From: Anodontia alba
Taxonomy: Eukaryota; Mollusca; Bivalvia; Lucinida; Lucinidae
Direction: 5' to 3'
Assembly (NCBI GenBank): GCA_964016985.1
Contig: OZ024828.1
Coordinates: forward strand, 907,501 to 971,500
Length of the DNA: 64,000 bases
Below are positions 22,924-55,811 of this stretch, in pieces (the first letter of the stretch is position 1; every line of letters starts with the position of its first letter). The notes below the pieces were generated by a model. That model ran no database searches. It saw only the letters and a program-made list of their open reading frames with translations, and was not told the origin of the DNA. The translations under genes were made by a program, and so were the position numbers.

Positions 22924-23123
22924 NNNNNNNNNNNNNNNNNNNNNNNNNNNNNNNNNNNNNNNNNNNNNNNNNNNNNNNNNNNNNNNNNNNNNNNNNNNNN
23001 NNNNNNNNNNNNNNNNNNNNNNNNNNNNNNNNNNNNNNNNNNNNNNNNNNNNNNNNNNNNNNNNNNNNNNNNNNNNNNNNNNNNNNNNNNNNNNNNNNNN
23101 NNNNNNNNNNNNNNNNNNNNNNN
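22924..23123. other. Assembly gap (200 N)
   Basis: An exact run of 200 unknown bases, the usual placeholder for a scaffold join of unknown size. Open frames crossing it are meaningless. Confidence 0.99.
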
Positions 23124-23146
23124 CCTTGGCTATCCAAAATACACCC

Positions 23147-23428
23147 CATTACGAAAACACGCCTATTCAAATACACTGAAAATTCTACCACCAAAAAATG
23201 ACAAATCTTCAGATAAAAATTTCTGATATTTTTCATATTTTTGCTCAAAATATAGATTGTAGGTACTCGTTAGAACCGCCTCATCGAGGCGGTTCTAACG
23301 AGTACCCACAATCTATGTTTTTGAGCAGAAATAAGAAAAAAAAAATGCATACCCCTGTTAACCCCAGTTTTACTACATAAAAGTGGGGTTTAAGGGGGTC
23401 AAAATTATATAGGTATGTTTTCGTGATG
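23147..23428 (-). mobile_element. Family A hairpin element, copy 8
   Basis: Full-length, reverse orientation, 23 bases after the gap. The ends are CATTACGAAAACACGCCTAT and GTTTTCGTGATG. Confidence 0.88.
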
Positions 23429-24128
23429 CAGTGGAGATTCTGATCATACAATGTGAATGCTTTCTGATCAGATAATGCGAATGCGCAGGCTGAGCGGAGT
23501 CTTCGCTGGCACACGTCTGAAGGTATGTTTTCCCACGTTGCGGCGTATTTGATGTTTGCGTTGTGAATTGGTGGTTAAGATCATTTAAAGGGAATATTTA
23601 TTAACATATGTGTCTAATGGAACATTTTTGTGGACATGCATTTCTGGTTCTTCTGCAAAAGTAACACGGTTCTGAATTACAAATGTACCGCTTACATAAA
23701 TTAAACACACACACACGCACGCACGCGTGCGTGCACACGTACGCACACACGTACACAATAATCTTTGAATATACCCTTATTCCTGCACAGCTTTCGATAT
23801 ATTTAAGTCATTTTGTTTTGTTGTTTTTGTTTTTTTTTTTTTTTTTTTTTGAATAGCGTTTTACAGAAGAAGTAAAAACTGGCAAAAAATCTATTATTTT
23901 CATTTTTCCCATAGTGAAGAACGGCTGTGCAAGCATTTACAAACATTGATAGAGTAGGTAGACTGGAGGCAAGTTTTCAACCTGCGCGAGACATAACGTG
24001 AGATATTCGCATTTCTGTTTGTCTTTATGCAAATGTTACCAATGTGTGTGTATTCCGTCTCAAATCACTTCTTAATGTGACTCCAAGGTACACTGTACGA
24101 CGAACGGATCTGGTTGACCTGTAGCTTA
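23429..24128. other. Non-genic stretch with simple repeats
   Basis: It contains a CA/CG-type simple repeat (about 23706-23757) and a poly-T tract (about 23828-23851). It would include the 3' flank of the SLC19 gene; no poly-A signal can be assigned with confidence. Confidence 0.5.
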
Positions 24129-24345
24129 GTTAAAGCTTTGCTTGCTGGGTAAAAATTTCAGCAGACAACATTTTGAATTTTTTTTTAGTATTTTTTCCTA
24201 GAAAATACGATCAGACACTTCATGCAAATTGTCTTGCAGGAAATGTTTGATCTTATTTTCTAAGACAATTTGCATGAAGTGTCTGATCTTATTTTCTAGG
24301 AAAAACAAGAAGAAATATCATCAGTTTGTCGTCTGCTGAATCTGT
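24129..24345. mobile_element. Family G hairpin element
   Basis: CAGCAGACAACATTTTGAAT at the left and GTTTGTCGTCTGCTGA at the right. The inner arms around AAAATACGATCAGACACTTC are nearly perfectly complementary. It lies just downstream of the SLC19 stop codon. Confidence 0.8.
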
Positions 24346-24392
24346 CCACAGCATGATAAGAAACAAATTCATCGTTTTTACTGGCTTGAACC

Positions 24393-45970
<21,578 letters not shown>

Positions 45971-46429
45971 TGTACTGAAACGAAAGGGTAAAGGATATTA
46001 GTTATTTTCCCACAGAGCGCCACTCCTTTTGCTGGTTTAGAGTTATTTTCAGGGCACGACTGGGCTTTCATACTTAGTTTAAAAAAAAAAAAAAAAAAGA
46101 ACAGGCTTAGCACAGCAATACAAATACGATAAACCATACTTCATCGACATTCGCAGTTTTGGGACTTTTTGGGACAGAATGCAGCAACCCGTAGCCTTAA
46201 TTCAGCAGATATCATAATCTGAAATTTCTGCTTTTGGCTCCTCTAAACACAAACGGAAACAAATATGCAATTACACACAGATTTTTTTTTCTGCAAATTA
46301 TTGCCTATTCCCGTAGACAGTGTAGACATGTGGCGAGAAACAGAAGTGAATCAATTAATTGACCGTAGCTCTATAGCTTAAGTCCGAGACCAGCTGGAGC
46401 ACTGAATAGAACAGAATAGGATAATGTTT
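45971..46429. other. Upstream of SLC19 start; no gene seen
   Basis: A poly-A run (46081-46098 on the plus strand) and AT-rich sequence. It would be intron if a 5' non-coding exon exists. Confidence 0.4.
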
Positions 46430-46975
46430 TCATGCACTAATTCGGCACACCACACTTATGTGAACATTCCAAAAGGTTGCCATTGTAAAACTTTATCAAA
46501 TGTTAGGGGATATAAATTAATTTTGAAAATTTCACATGCACTGTTACGGCTCACCACACTTACGTAGATACAGTTGACTCTCGTTATCTCGAACTCGCTT
46601 ATCTCGAATAACCGCTTATCTCGAACTGAAAATCTGGTCCCTGCCTAAACATGAAAATCTAACAACAGGTAAAAAATATTGTCATTTTCCACAATATTTT
46701 CAATATATCTCTAACTTCAAGAGTCCAATTACATATATCTTTCTTAAATGTGGTCGCTCGAATTATTTTTTCCCCAATTCTGCAAATCTGATATGTCGAC
46801 GTACGGATATCTCGAAGTATTTCGGAGAGTCCTTGGAATTCGAGATAACGAGAGTCGACTGTAAAAGGTTGCCACTGCAGCGCTTTATCAAATGATGTGG
46901 GATGTAGATGAATTTTGACAATTTCACATGCACTGTTCCGGCACATCACACTTATGTAGATATTCTAAAAGGTTG
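46430..46975. repeat. 105-base satellite, block 1, interrupted
   Basis: Units read AATTTTGAAAATTTCACATG, CACACTTACGTAGATA and AAAGGTTGCCA. The CACATG phase points are 46533 and 46925. Removing the family F element between them leaves a spacing close to 105 bases. Confidence 0.75.
46571..46861. mobile_element. pogo/Tigger-like MITE, family F copy 1
   Basis: Inverted ends CAGTTGACTCTCGTTATCTC and the complement GAGATAACGAGAGTCGACTG, flanked by TA (46569-46570 and 46862-46863). It inserted inside the 105-base satellite. A second copy lies at 61408. Confidence 0.85.
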
Positions 46976-47169
46976 TTTTACGACTCAGAGCAGACCGCGG
47001 CGCAAGCTGACCACATTCTAGTTTTTCTATGGGTGGTACTAAACCGGTTGCTAAAGCATAAATCGAGAAAATTGCAAAATGTTTGCAAATTCCCGGACAT
47101 AGCGTGCAATTGATGCGTTACAAAAGTATAGCCTTACTATATATATATAAAACTCACCTATACAGTCCA

Positions 47170-47401
47170 TTTTTTTTTATTTGGGTTTTACGGCCCTTTC
47201 AAGAATAGTTCACTTATATCGAGCCGATCGTTCATCAAAGGTGGCGGAAACCCGGAGAACCCGGGGTAAAACCACCTGACCATCCGTAAGCAGAACTTGG
47301 CTTTCCCATATGTGACCCGAGCGAGGCTCGAACCACAGCGGTAAGAAACCTAATGGATTAAGAGTCAGCTCTCTTAGCCACTAGGCTACGGAGGCCTGCC
47401 A
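47170..47401 (-). mobile_element. Fourth tRNA-derived SINE type
   Basis: On the minus strand the head reads CCGTAGCCTAGTGGCTAAGA (box A-like), then GTGGTTCGAGCC (box B-like), and the element ends in a GTAAAACCCAAATAAAAAAA-like tail. A direct repeat ATACAGTCCA flanks it (47160-47169 and 47402-47411). Confidence 0.82.
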
Positions 47402-47697
47402 ATACAGTCCAATTCGCAGGACAACTAGACAACGAAATACATCCGTTGGAATCCTAATTGTACAGTTCGGTGAGTCGTAAATTTTTATTAATATTGTTTA
47501 ATTGTTTTAGGGTTTTCTGTTCAAATTTCAAAAGCAGGAAAATGTCCGAGTCTGAATAGAAAATCTATAAACTATATATTGCAGCGCACGCTAGTCCGAT
47601 TCTGCATATGTTACCTGGGTTATTTCAGGAATGCTGAGGAGACTGCACTAGGCTGTGCAGTCTGGTCGGAATGTCTCAGCTTGCGAGAATTCTAACT
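47402..47697. other. Non-genic stretch
   Basis: No supported gene. Confidence 0.4.
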
Positions 47698-47976
47698 CAT
47701 CACGAAAACATACCTATATAATTCTGACCCCCTTAAACCCCATTTTTATATAGTAAAACTGGGGTTTACAGGGGTATACATTATTTTTCTTATTTCTGCT
47801 CAAAAACATAGATTGTGGGTACTCGTTAGAACCGCCTCGCCGAGGCGGTTCTAACGAGTACCCACAATCTATGTTTTGAGCAGAAATATGAAAAATATCA
47901 GAGATTTTTATCTGAGAATTTTCAGTTTTTGGAGGTGAAATTTTCTATATATTTGAATAGGCGTGTTTTCGTAATG
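47698..47976 (+). mobile_element. Family A hairpin element, copy 14
   Basis: Full-length. The core is a perfect palindrome around CGCCTCGCCGAGGCG, with arms of about 45 bases. Confidence 0.9.
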
Positions 47977-48880
47977 GTTGTCGGGACACTGAGCAGACCG
48001 CGCTGGCATGTGCGGACTGGCCAGTCTTTTTTGAAGCAGCAGGCGCAACGTGTAATTTAGTTTATACAAATAAAAAAAAAAACAGTGCAAGATCGGAATA
48101 GCCAATGTAAAATGCGCGGTACCATAAGAATCGCGTAGGCCGGAAATTGAGGTTTTACATACGCATACGCAACACGCAAACATTAGCACGAACATACAGA
48201 CATGCACACACCATATGCAAAGTTTTTCTCTCTCTCTTTCAAATCTTAATAGTTAATTAAATTAATTATATTAAGAAATCATTGTAAATCAGTTTGTATT
48301 ATTCCGCCTGCATAATTACTGTTGCAATGGAGGAGGAAAATTTAGGAAGAAATATTGTGGAATATGTATAATATTTTAAGTTGTCCCGATTTCGTTAGAT
48401 CAGGGCACAGGGTTTATAATAGTTGGATTTGACTCTGATCATTATCCAGAGGTCGGTGTTTAAGTAATGTCAGTGACATTTAGGTTGCGACATTTGAAAT
48501 GTCATGTCCCTGATTGTCATTCATACATTATAATCATTTGTAAACAAGTATATATGGAAATGGAGCTTGCATATGATATGACGTTAAGCGGACGACGTTG
48601 CCAACGGTTAGCGGGCGCTCACCGTCGACCGCGTCGACGTCATTAATAGGGATAGAGGCCACGGATGAGTCACGTCGGCACCAGTGACCGGTCTATCAAG
48701 GCGTCGGATATTCAGCCGCGACGTCAATGACGTAACTCACTCTGTACGGTGATGTGCGTCATTGTAAGATAATGTGTAGAATCACAGCAGGCTTCATCTT
48801 GTTATTATAAAACATGTCCTTAGTCTGTGTTTTGTTTATTGTAAACCCGAGAATAGAAGTGATATTCAGTATAGTGAGCA
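47977..48880. other. Non-genic stretch
   Basis: A GC-richer segment at 48580-48760 has many GACG/CGTC words (ACCGTCGACCGCGTCGACGT) but no gene that I can support. Confidence 0.45.
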
Positions 48881-48993
48881 GCCCAGCAGCGGGCACATGA
48901 CGTCTATACAACGTCGTTTCAACGTCGATACAACGTCATGACGTTGCATCGACGTTGATGCTACGTTGTATAGACGTCATGTGTCTGCTGGGC
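48881..48993. mobile_element. Palindromic MITE, family H copy 1
   Basis: GCCCAGCAG and CTGCTGGGC ends. The whole element is a long palindrome of ACGTC-type words (GACGTCTATACAACGTCGTT and CAACGTCATGACGTTGC). Confidence 0.82.
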
Positions 48994-49229
48994 AGAAGTA
49001 TGAACAAGATAAGAAAAATCTAATTAAACAGCAAAGGCTATAAATAGATAAAAAAAATAAATTAAATAAAATTGTACCGAGGAAACCTCGCACAAAATAA
49101 GTGGATGAGCTCAATCAAGAAGTGAAATGGAAACTTAGAAATTTAGACAACCTCAAGGCGCCATAGAAAAAAATATAGGAAAGGGAGACAGTCTCTTCAT
49201 ATTGGCACACAGAGTTATCCTCATTTACC
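48994..49229. other. Non-genic stretch
   Basis: AT-rich; no supported feature. Confidence 0.35.
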
Positions 49230-49955
49230 TGACCTATGTAGATATTCTAAAAGGTTACCATTACAGAACTTCATAAAATGTTTCGGGATATACATTAATT
49301 TTGACAATTTCACATGCACCGTTCTGGCACATCACACTTATGTTGATATTTTTAAAAGGCTGCCATTTCAGCACTTCAGCAAATGATACGGGATATATAT
49401 TAATTTTGACAATTTCACATGCACCGTTCTGGCACATCACACTTATGTTGATATTTTTTAAAGGCTGCCATTTCAGCACTTCAGCAAATGATACGGGATA
49501 TACATTAATTTTGACAATTTCACATGCACTATTATGGCCGGCCTCGGTGGCTCATTTGGATGCGCCGTCCGACTGGAGACCAGGAGGTCGCGGGTTCAAC
49601 CCCCGCCGAGGTCGGCAACATTCTTTCGCGGAGATTGATCATGAAATATTTTCTACGGTCATTCTCTCCCTTCCGCTGATTCAAGAAGGGCAGTTGTTAG
49701 TTTCTGGAGAAAGAATGTGCACAGTACTGGTTAACCGCTTAGAGGACTAAGCCTGCCCAGTAAACGTGTGGTTAGGTAAACTGACCGCGCTCGACATGAC
49801 CCCATTGGGTTGACTGGGCCGTAAAACCTCAACACAAACAAAACATGCACTATTATGGCATACCACACTTATGTTGATATTCTAAAACGTTGCCATTGCA
49901 GAACTTTATAACTGTTTCGGGATATACATTAATTTTGACAATTCATTTGTAAAGT
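49230..49955. repeat. 105-base satellite, block 2, interrupted by a SINE
   Basis: CACATGCAC phase points at 49311, 49416 and 49521 are exactly 105 apart. The units are very similar to each other and related to block 1. A SINE inserted at 49539-49842, and the array resumes after it to about 49955. Confidence 0.9.
49539..49842 (+). mobile_element. tRNA-derived SINE, copy 4
   Basis: Full-length copy with perfect 17-base target duplications (ACATGCACTATTATGGC at 49522-49538 and 49843-49859). It starts CGGCCTCGGTGGCTCATTTG and ends CCTCAACACAAACAAA. Confidence 0.93.
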
Positions 49956-50649
49956 GTATGGGTGCACTGGTACCGCGAAATTTATAGCATTCCTGGGACA
50001 ATGTGACAAATTTGATATTCTTAATTAGTTATTTTAAATTTGACGAGGGAAGTCTAAAAAGCGAAGTGAAATTAGTCGTTATTTTTATCTTTTTTATTTT
50101 TATTTATTTTTTAATGCGAGTCATTCTTGCAGACGAGGTATCATTTAGACCCTTACGAATTCATATTTTGCATACATGAATTTACCTGATTTCATCAAGA
50201 TAAACATGTAAAAAAAAAAAACAAAAAAAAAAAAAACAACCAAGAATATTCCATAATAAAATCAGTTTTAACATTTATTAGTGCTAAGCGTAGATCAAGT
50301 TTTTTTTTTTGAAAGCTTATACTATAATAAGTTTCAGTTGATCTCAATTATCAACCAGCCACAGGCTGCCCTGTCCTTTTATTGCAACTATCAGCAGTCA
50401 TGGCCTACAATTTTTTATATATCAGTAAAGTAAATAGCAAATCCATCTGCACATTTTTATATTGGACAGGCAACTTCTACAGCATAAACAAATGTCCTCA
50501 AGTTTTACAATAGTTTGCCTAAAAAAGGTATGGAAATGAGATAAAAGAAAAGAAAGAAATACTCACATGATATCTCCAACATAACCTGTTAAAATCCAAG
50601 TGCCTTCAATTTTCGTTTGTTTCTTTTCTTTTTGTCTCTTCACTTCTAA
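49956..50649. other. Non-genic stretch
   Basis: AT-rich with poly-A (about 50210-50236) and poly-T runs. No supported gene. Confidence 0.45.
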
Positions 50650-50894
50650 TTAAGGGGAATGGATATATTTTAGGGGAGGTAATTATGTCAAACTTGTTTT
50701 GCCTCCCTTCTGAAAAGATACCTGCTTTTAAAGGAAAGTATTTCAATTCTTTCCTTTTAGAGTAGAACCCTTTTCAGGTTTTTTTTTTTTTTTTTTTTTT
50801 TTGTGCAGGAAAGCAAACCACAGGAAGTCACAAAAGTTGTCTCCCTTGTAAAAACAATGGCGGAAAATCAAACAGATATGCCCAGTCCCCTTAA
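50650..50894. repeat. Family K palindromic repeat, copy 2
   Basis: TTAAGGGGAATGGATATATT at the left and GATATGCCCAGTCCCCTTAA at the right form related inverted ends. Inside are CTTTCCTTTTAGAGTAGAAC and CACAAAAGTTGTCTCCCTTG. A poly-T tract (about 50778-50801) interrupts one arm. Confidence 0.68.
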
Positions 50895-51017
50895 AAGTAA
50901 GAACCGTATTCTATCTAATTACCCCAAAGAGCACAGTTAAGCAATTCCGTAGTCTTCAGATTACAGCCTGTGTACTTATATCTACTCCTTCATAAAGGCA
51001 TATGTTGTAAGGCATAT

Positions 51018-51295
51018 CATTACGAAAACATGCCTATTCAAATATACTGAAAATTTTACCACCAAAAAATGAAAATTTTCAGATAAAAAATTCTAATATT
51101 TTTCATATTTCTGCTAAAAACATAGATTGTTGGTACTCGTTAGAACCGCCTCGTCGAGGCGGTTCTAACGAGTACCCACAATCTATGTTTTCAGCAGAAA
51201 TAAGAAAAAGAATGTATACCCCCGTAAACCCCAGTTTTACTATATAAAAGTGGGGTTTAAGGGGGTCAAAATTATATAGGCATGTTTTCGTGATG
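51018..51295 (-). mobile_element. Family A hairpin element, copy 15
   Basis: Full-length, reverse orientation. The core turn is CGCCTCGTCGAGGCG. Confidence 0.88.
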
Positions 51296-51566
51296 TGTTG
51301 TGGTACCCATTTGAATTGCATCGACTTGTCAATGAAATGCAAATGAGTCCCCACAATATATGCTTTTACAAAAAAAAAACAAACAAAAAAAAAACAGACA
51401 CCAAAACATCGCATAAGTAAGCATCATTTGAGGAGTCCTTTTTTTTTCTTAAACAAACAGCGTAGGTAGGTACCTATTTTACCACAAGTTTTCCAGTGTT
51501 TTTGAAAAACCGAACCATACGGTAGGTATTTCTGCTGCAGTAGTGCGTGCGTTGATATAACTCTGA
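51296..51566. other. Decayed family M-like hairpin and filler
   Basis: GTTGTGGTACCCATTTGAAT and its mirror (CAAATGAGTCCCCACAAT) at 51297-51360 form a family M-like core without clear termini. Confidence 0.5.
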
Positions 51567-51767
51567 AACTTTACCACTCTGTCGGCAGACTAAGCAGACG
51601 ACATTTTAAAAATATTTTTCTTTTTTGATCAGAAAACAGGGTTTGAAATTTCATCCAAATTGGCTCCATAAGAGACAATTTGCATGAAATCTCAAACCCT
51701 GTTTTCTGGAGAAATAAGAAAAATATCAGCAATTTATCGTCTGCGTTTGCCGACAGTGGTAAAGTTT
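51567..51767. mobile_element. Family G hairpin element (long ends)
   Basis: AAACTTTACCACTCTGTCGG at the left and CCGACAGTGGTAAAGTTT at the right extend the inverted ends well beyond the usual GCAGACGACA. The inner arms are AAAACAGGGTTTGAAATTTC and the complement AATCTCAAACCCTGTTTTCT. Confidence 0.82.
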
Positions 51768-52564
51768 AGTGACAAATCATGACTAATATATATATGTATG
51801 TATATATACGTTTTTGTCTCTGTCGAAGTATGGCTTTCCATATATTTTTAAGTGAAGGGTAAACTCTCTGTTTATTTTTTTTTCCAGTTTCAACATGCCT
51901 GAAGACAAAGCTTTCTTCAAAATACTTGTTTTATCAGAATACATACTTCTATATATGTCGCATTAGGCAAGGTTACTCCTAAAGAGAGACAGACAGACAG
52001 ACAAATAGCAGACAGACAGGGAGAGAAAAAAGTCGCGATAATATCGGAATAGCTTTACTTTAGCCTTAAAGCGGTAAGCAAAACTGTAGCAGACGACGCT
52101 GCAGCAGTTGTGATCAGCGTTTAAAGTAAATTACTCAAAGAGGTTTGAATAAAGATGAAGCACAACTTACATTCAGTTGCACGCTTGTGTTCTTTTTCGT
52201 ATCTATCCACATCACATATTAACCAGCATACGATATGCAGTTTGAGAAAATGGCCATTAATGCATACGGACAACGAAAGACTAGCTCAGCCTACGCAGCT
52301 TCAGTGGCCGCTATCAACATAATTGAATAGTATTGGATATATCGACCACATCGACGAAAACAGAGAAAATCCAAATGAGCCAGGCGCACGCGCAGACCAA
52401 TCCTGGGAGGCTGAGCAAGTCTCTCGATGTTCGTATACATGTATATGTCACAAGGACCGTTTTCCATGCAGTGCAAAACATGCACTTCTGTGTGTGAGCA
52501 TCGTCAAGGAAAACGGAGGTTTACTGGCCGAAACTAGCTAGTTTGGCCAAAAAACTGGACGCCT
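51768..52564. other. Non-genic stretch
   Basis: Contains an (ACAG)n-like patch at about 51987-52020. No gene is supported. A GTAAGT-type splice donor for the minus strand lies at about 52170-52174 (see findings). Confidence 0.45.
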
Positions 52565-52673
52565 CCTCAGTGAGCATTCTGCTTAAATCTATATCGCACC
52601 GTTATCGGCCCGACAGGATTCCTGTCGGGCCGATAACGGTCCGATATAGATTTAAGGAGAATGCTAGCTGGGA
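52565..52673. mobile_element. Family I hairpin MITE, copy 2
   Basis: The near-perfect palindrome CCGTTATCGGCCCGACAGGA/TCCTGTCGGGCCGATAACGG sits within ATTCTGCTTAAATCTATAT arms. The right end is AATGCTAGCTGGG. Confidence 0.83.
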
Positions 52674-52980
52674 TGCAGGTTATTTTCGTCTCGGGTTATT
52701 TTCGATTTATTTTTTTCTGAATGTGTTCATTGTTCTTTCGTTTTAGAATCTATCTATCTTCAATACAGCTGATGTTAGTGCCATCTGGCGGTCGTAAAAC
52801 GTCTCCTCGTATTTCACTTTCGTGATTTTTGAGCCCATTCGTACCGGGATTTTAGAAAAGAAATTTATGGTCACTGATGAGGCCCATTCGGCCAAAACTA
52901 GCAAGTCTGGTCTAGAAAACATGATACTTCATGTTATTATCGATTTTTTGAGTGTGTTCATTGCTTTTCTTTAGAATCTA
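52674..52980. other. Non-genic, repeat-like stretch
   Basis: Shares TGTTAGTGCCATCTGGCGGT with the region at 45237. No gene. Confidence 0.4.
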
Positions 52981-53258
52981 CTTAATGGGAATGAATGAGG
53001 AGGCAACCCTATCAAATTGTTTTGATTTCTTTCTGAAAAGGGGAGGCAACCCTATCAAAATTGTTTTGATTCCCTTCTGAAAAGGGGTCTACCCTAAAAG
53101 GTGAGAACTTGCTTCCACAGTGAGCAAATTCTTTCCTTTTAGGGTAGAACCCTTTCCAGAAGGGGGCTGGCATGCAGGGAAGCAAACAGAAAATCATAAA
53201 ATTTGTCTCTCTTGTAAAACATGACTGAAATCTACCAAATATATACGTTCACCTTAAT
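52981..53258. repeat. Family K palindromic repeat, copy 3 with inner duplication
   Basis: AGGAGGCAACCCTATCAAAT is followed by a second GGGGAGGCAACCCTATCAAA about 40 bases on. The complementary part has CTTTCCTTTTAGGGTAGAAC and TTGTCTCTCTTGTAAAAC. Confidence 0.65.
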
Positions 53259-53501
53259 TTGTATACGTAAATTATAAAAATAAGAATGATCAAGATCAGT
53301 CAACGCACAGTGGTAGTCAGATCACGATCATCGCTGTTTACGCAAAGAAACGTTGCCAATTGAGTCTCTGATTATACTGTTGTACCGATGATCGATTATA
53401 ATTGATCATCAGTCACTTATACCTCTTTTGGCCGATGATAGAAAAGAATTTTCGAAGTCAACTAAATGATACGAGTCAATTAGTAGGAACGCAATCTTTC
53501 T
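53259..53501. other. Non-genic stretch
   Basis: A small imperfect hairpin around ATGATCGATTATAATTGATC (53389-53409). Nothing else. Confidence 0.4.
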
Positions 53502-53807
53502 CATCACGAAAACATGCCTGAAAAATGTTGACCGCCTTAAACTCCACTTTATATAGTAAAACTGGGGTTTACAGGGGTATACATTATTTTTCTTATTTCT
53601 GCTCGAAAGCATAGATTGTGGGTACTCGTTAGAACCGCCTCGACGAGGCGGTACTCGTTAGAACCACCTCGCGGAGGTGGTTCTAACAAGTATCCACAAT
53701 CTATGTTTTGAGCAGAAATTTGAAAAATTTCAGAATTTTTATCTGAAAGTTTTCATTTTTTAGATGTAAAATTTTCAGTATATTTGAATAGGCTTGTTTT
53801 CGTAATG
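53502..53807 (+). mobile_element. Family A hairpin element, copy 16, duplicated core tip
   Basis: At 306 bases this is longer than normal. The core tip (GTACTCGTTAGAACCGCCTC) occurs twice in direct order, separated by ACGAGGCG, and the second tip forms a compensated CACCTCGCGGAGGTG turn. Confidence 0.86.
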
Positions 53808-53894
53808 TCACATTTTATTCTAAATAGGCAAATTTTAAAAAAAATGAAATACTAAGGTGTCTTTTTGTGTCATTTTTGATATGTTTTTTATTGT

Positions 53895-53940
53895 GTTTGC
53901 GCGCGCGCGTGCGTGCGTGCGTGTGTGTGTGTGTGTGTGT
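53895..53940. repeat. (GC)n/(GT)n microsatellite
   Basis: GCGCGCGC passes into GTGCGTGC and then GTGTGT. Confidence 0.93.
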
Positions 53941-54004
53941 CGTTTTAGATATGTGGTGAATAAAGAAATTTGATAAAAGCACTTTTTCAACTGAAAAGCA
54001 TGAT

Positions 54005-54436
54005 GTCTTTCTTATTTCTACAGGAATATTGATGTTGTATGTACCCATAAGAAGCGTATCTTCGAGGCGCTTCTAACATTACGAAAACACGCCTATTCAA
54101 ATATATTGAGAATTTTACCACCAAAACAATTAAAAACTTTCAGATGAAAAATTCTGGTAGTTTTCATATTTCTGTTCAAAACATAGATTGTGGGTACTTG
54201 TTAGAACCGCCTTATCGAGGAGGTTCCAACGAGTACCAACAATCTATGTTTTTAAGCAGAAATAAGAAAAAAAATAATATATACCCTTGTAAACCCCAGT
54301 TTTACTGTATAAAAGTGGGGATTAAGGGGGTCAAAACTAAATAGGCATGTTTTCGTGATGAGTACCAATAACATATGTTTTCATGGAGAAATAAGAAAAA
54401 AAAAACATTATATGGACATCGCTTTATCTGGAGCTA
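54005..54436. mobile_element. Family M element split by a family A element
   Basis: The left half (54005-54076) ends CGAGGCGCTTCTAA. The right half resumes at 54361 with AGTACCAATAACATATG and ends TTATCTGGAGCTATA. Family A copy 17 sits exactly in the core arm of the M element. Confidence 0.78.
54077..54360 (-). mobile_element. Family A hairpin element, copy 17 (nested)
   Basis: Full-length, reverse orientation, CATTACGAAAACACGCCTAT to GTTTTCGTGATG. The joints (CTTCTAA and AGTACC) show no target duplication longer than one base. Confidence 0.88.
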
Positions 54437-54446
54437 TAAATAAGTA

Positions 54447-54807
54447 CAGTATAACCTCAATGGCTCGAACCCGGATGGCTCGTTCACCCTGGATGATTCG
54501 AACTCGTTTTTCAGTCCCTACAAAATCCTTCCAATAGCTCAAGGAAACAAATATTTAGGGATTGTTTTCTTATTTTATTATTTGGAATTGTATGTTGTTT
54601 GTACTCATAAGAATCGCCTTATCGAGGCGATTCAAATGAGTACACTCAACATACAATCATTGTGTAGAGAAGCGAAAATATTTCCCTAAATTATCGTTAT
54701 TTGCTTTCTGACCTGGCGCCATGATTAACCTTCAGTGGCTCGAACTACCCATGTCTCGAACGAATTTCTTTGGCCCCAAAGATGTTCGAGCCATTGAGGT
54801 TCGACTG
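54447..54807. mobile_element. TA-flanked MITE, family E copy 1
   Basis: CAGTATAACCTCAATGGCTC at the left and GAGCCATTGAGGTTCGACTG at the right, with TA outside both (54445-54446 and 54808-54809). The central hairpin TTTGTACTCATAAGAATCGC is mirrored by GATTCAAATGAGTACACTC. Confidence 0.85.
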
Positions 54808-55084
54808 TATCTAGAAGAGTACTAAAGTAAGACTGAATATACTTTATACTAGTCGACTAATAGTCGATGATCAGTCGGATTTATAAAACCGATGACCGAC
54901 TATGAGATTCCCAACACTATCTGAATAGACAGTAGATACACCGATCTGGTATTCGATGTTCTCATAAAATTGTGATGCAAATGCCCCGCCGTTTGTTAGC
55001 ATGATTTGATACGTCTTATGTGTGGGGGTTTGGTATAAAATTATTTTCCTGCTTTAATAGCTTTCTTAAGTTGCCTACTTTCCG
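54808..55084. other. Non-genic stretch
   Basis: Short fold-back around CTAGTCGACTAATAGTCGAT; no gene. Confidence 0.4.
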
Positions 55085-55310
55085 TTTAAACCTTTACCAG
55101 TCTCTGGGCTAATTCAGCAGACGACAAATGGATTACATTTTTTTTTAATTTTCCCTGAAAACAGGATTCGACATTTCATGCGATTGTCTCCAGTGGGACG
55201 GTTTGCATGAAATGTCAAAATTTGTTTTCTGAAAAAAGAAGAAGAAGAAAACAAAAGAGACAGAAATATATTTCAGTGTGTCGTCTGTTGAAATTTTTAC
55301 CCAGAGTGCC
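55085..55310. mobile_element. Family G hairpin element
   Basis: TTAAACCTTTACCAGTCTCTG and CAGCAGACGACAAATGG at the left; GTCGTCTGTTGAAATTTTTA at the right. The inner arms are AACAGGATTCGACATTTCAT and the complement ATGAAATGTCAAAATTTGTT. Confidence 0.8.
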
Positions 55311-55526
55311 AATCATGCAGAGATGATGTAACTCTAAGACTGGTAACATTTTAGATTAATAATTTCCTCATTATTTCCTAAATAAGACTGGTAACATTTT
55401 AGATTAATAATTTCATCATTATTTCCTATTACATGTATTTCTGCAATATATATTGTTGACCTTCAATGACCCGAACACCGATGACTCGTTTACCGTGGCT
55501 GATTCGAACTCCTTTTTAGTCCCTAC

Positions 55527-55811
55527 CATCACGAAAACACGCCTATATAATTTTGACCCCGTTAAACCCCACTTTTTATAGTAAAACTGGGGTTTACAGG
55601 GGTAAACATTATTTTTCTTATTTCTGCTCAAAACATAGATTGTGGTACTCGTTAGAATTGCCTCGGCTAGGCGGTTCTAACAAATACCCACAATCTATGT
55701 TTTGAGCAGAAATATGAAAAAAAAAAAAAAAAAAAAAAAAAATATCTGAAAATTTTCTTTTTTTTGATGGTAAAATTTTCAATAAATTTGAATAGGCATG
55801 TTTTCGTAATG
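55527..55811 (+). mobile_element. Family A hairpin element, copy 18 (nested in family E)
   Basis: Full-length, with a poly-A expansion (about 55718-55741) beside the core. Comparison with the family E copy at 54447 (AGTCCCTACAAAATCC) shows the target was CCCTAC followed by GAAATTC. At most one base is duplicated. Confidence 0.87.

Noticed and set aside
22836..23248. Three 115-121-residue frames
   Set aside because: They cross the 200-N gap and exist only because N codons are not stops.
50520..50600. Candidate 5' exon of the SLC19-like gene at a GTGAGT donor
   Set aside because: The putative exon would be about 19 bases between a weak acceptor and the donor; nothing else supports it.
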